Assembly (NCBI RefSeq): GCF_002813375.1
Contig: NZ_PHUJ01000003.1
Location: 5,456,001-5,520,000, forward strand
Length of the DNA: 64,000 bases
Reading direction: 5' to 3'
Source: Pseudonocardia alni
GTDB lineage: Bacteria > Actinomycetota > Actinomycetes > Mycobacteriales > Pseudonocardiaceae
The translations under genes were made by a program, and so were the position numbers. Positions 63,047 through 64,000 of this stretch are shown piece after piece. The notes beneath the pieces are model-generated. The model saw only the letters and a list, made by a program, of their open reading frames with translations, was not told where the DNA came from and ran no database searches. Position 1 is the stretch's first letter; each line of letters starts with the position of its first letter.

Positions 63047-64000
63047 GTGTCGCAGACCCAGCTCGTGTCGCCCGAGACCCGCCCGCTGCGCGCGTGGCAG
63101 CGCAGCGCACTCGCCCGCTACCTCGCGACCTCGCCGCGGGACTTCCTCGCGGTCGCGACCCCGGGCGCGGGCAAGACGACCTTCGCCCTGCGCGTCGCCT
63201 CGGAGCTGCTGCGCGACCGGGTCGTCGACGCGATCACCGTCGTCACCCCGACCGAGCACCTGAAGTACCAGTGGGCCGAGTCGGCCGCGGCCGCCGGCGT
63301 CGCGCTCGACCCTGAGTTCCGCAACTCCGCGGGCGGTACCTCGCGGGACTACCAGGGCATCGCGATCACCTACGCCGGCGTCGCCGCGCACCCGATGCTG
63401 CACCGCAACCGCACCGAGAACCGCCGGATGCTGGTGATCCTCGACGAGATCCACCACGCGGGCGACGCCAAGAGCTGGGGCGAGGGCGTCTACGAGGCGT
63501 TCGAGCCCGCCACCCGCCGCCTCGCCCTGACCGGGACGCCGTTCCGCTCCGACGACAACCCGATCCCGTTCGTCGAGTACGTCCCCGACGCCGAGGGCGC
63601 CCCGCGCAGCCGGGCCGACCACCAGTACGGCTACGCCGAGGCGCTCGCCGACAACGTGGTCCGGCCGGTCGTCTTCCTGGCCTACTCCGGTACGTCCAAC
63701 TGGCGCACCAGCGCGGGCGAGGAGATCTCGGCCCGGCTGGGGGAGCCGCTGACCCGCGAGCAGACCGCGATGGCCTGGCGCACCGCGCTGGACCCGTCCG
63801 GGGACTGGATGCCCGCGGTGCTCGCCGCGGCCGACCGCCGCCTGCAGAGCCACCGCGACGGCGGCATGCCCGACGCGGGAGGCCTCGTCATCGCCACCGA
63901 CCAGACGGCCGCCCGTGCCTACGCCGCGCTGCTCACCGGCATCACCGGGGTCCGGCCCGCGGTCGTCCTGTCCGACGAGGCGGGCGGCTCGGACCGGATC
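63047..64000 (+). CDS. DEAD/DEAH-box helicase (5' fragment)
   Basis: The first 318 codons of a superfamily 2 helicase; it runs off the window with no stop. Walker A is AVATPGAGKTTF, the DEAH-type box is LDEIHHAGD and motif III LALTGTPFRSD. RPLRAWQRSALARY is the Q-like N-terminal motif. The C-terminal RecA lobe is only partly present (GLVIATDQTAARAYAALL). GTG 63047 is preferred over GTG 63045, which is out of frame. It may act in DNA repair or defence; no partner gene is visible. Confidence 0.85.
   Translation, partial: MSQTQLVSPETRPLRAWQRSALARYLATSPRDFLAVATPGAGKTTFALRVASELLRDRVVDAITVVTPTEHLKYQWAESAAAAGVALDPEFRNSAGGTSRDYQGIAITYAGVAAHPMLHRNRTENRRMLVILDEIHHAGDAKSWGEGVYEAFEPATRRLALTGTPFRSDDNPIPFVEYVPDAEGAPRSRADHQYGYAEALADNVVRPVVFLAYSGTSNWRTSAGEEISARLGEPLTREQTAMAWRTALDPSGDWMPAVLAAADRRLQSHRDGGMPDAGGLVIATDQTAARAYAALLTGITGVRPAVVLSDEAGGSDRI

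Overview
The window is very GC-rich DNA with dense, often 4-bp-overlapping genes and many GTG starts. Gene content points to an actinomycete, most likely Pseudonocardiaceae (a Pseudonocardia-like organism). Supporting signs are a cobC/NIF3/zinc-ribbon/RNase H-phosphatase block next to a ptpA-like phosphatase, as in Mycobacterium tuberculosis (Rv2228c-Rv2231c, Rv2234), a methyltransferase/FAD-reductase pair of the 10-methyl fatty acid type, a SigB-like sigma factor and mycobacterial-style leaderless promoters. The placement is inferred from gene content, not from a marker gene. No tRNA, rRNA, CRISPR array, insertion sequence or prophage was seen; the only RNA gene recognised is rnpB.

Layout. 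1-4.8 kb: the end of an iron-siderophore ABC transporter (permease fragment, ATPase) coupled to a Cys/Met PLP enzyme, then an acyl-CoA dehydrogenase and a PhaC-like hydrolase. 5-9.3 kb: a GntR regulator with its own operator, a creatininase-family amidohydrolase, a secreted esterase and an AbgT transporter, probably a small catabolic operon. 9.3-13.8 kb: aldo/keto reductase, dienelactone hydrolase, and the FAD oxidoreductase/CFA-type methyltransferase pair. 13.8-19.8 kb: LMW phosphatase/fructosamine kinase, the four-gene cobC block and a 55-aa protein. 19.8-24.1 kb: two membrane transporters, SelO, a broken ORF and rnpB. 24-28 kb: LysE, SGNH hydrolase, DinB, a secreted protein, a VOC protein and a small alpha-helical protein. 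28-34 kb: fused secDF with a small membrane protein, htpG, and a siderophore-binding lipoprotein. 34-43 kb: P450/TetR, lactate permease, GNAT, HAD, MFS, psuG and two flavin reductases. 43-51 kb: sigma factor, then a polyhydroxyalkanoate (PHA) cluster: PhaC-like Cys hydrolase, phaC, XRE regulator, phasin, patatin. 50.7-59.3 kb: YggT, Dtd, methyltransferase, HhH-GPD protein, ArsR/AMP nucleosidase, condensation-GNAT fusion, and small DUF proteins. 59.3-64 kb: PHA depolymerase, a catalytically degenerate PhaC paralogue, a phospholipid methyltransferase-like gene and the start of a DEAD/DEAH helicase.

The recurring theme is storage and lipid metabolism. One canonical PhaC, three PhaC-related proteins with different nucleophile residues (Ser, Cys, Arg), an intracellular depolymerase, a depolymerase-like secreted esterase, a phasin and a patatin all lie within 60 kb. 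The best leads are the degenerate PhaC with an in-frame DNA repeat, the creatininase/AbgT operon with a palindrome on a leaderless promoter, the patatin-NTF2 fusion in the phasin locus, the condensation-GNAT fusion, the ArsR-AMP nucleosidase pair and the frameshifted ORF after selO.
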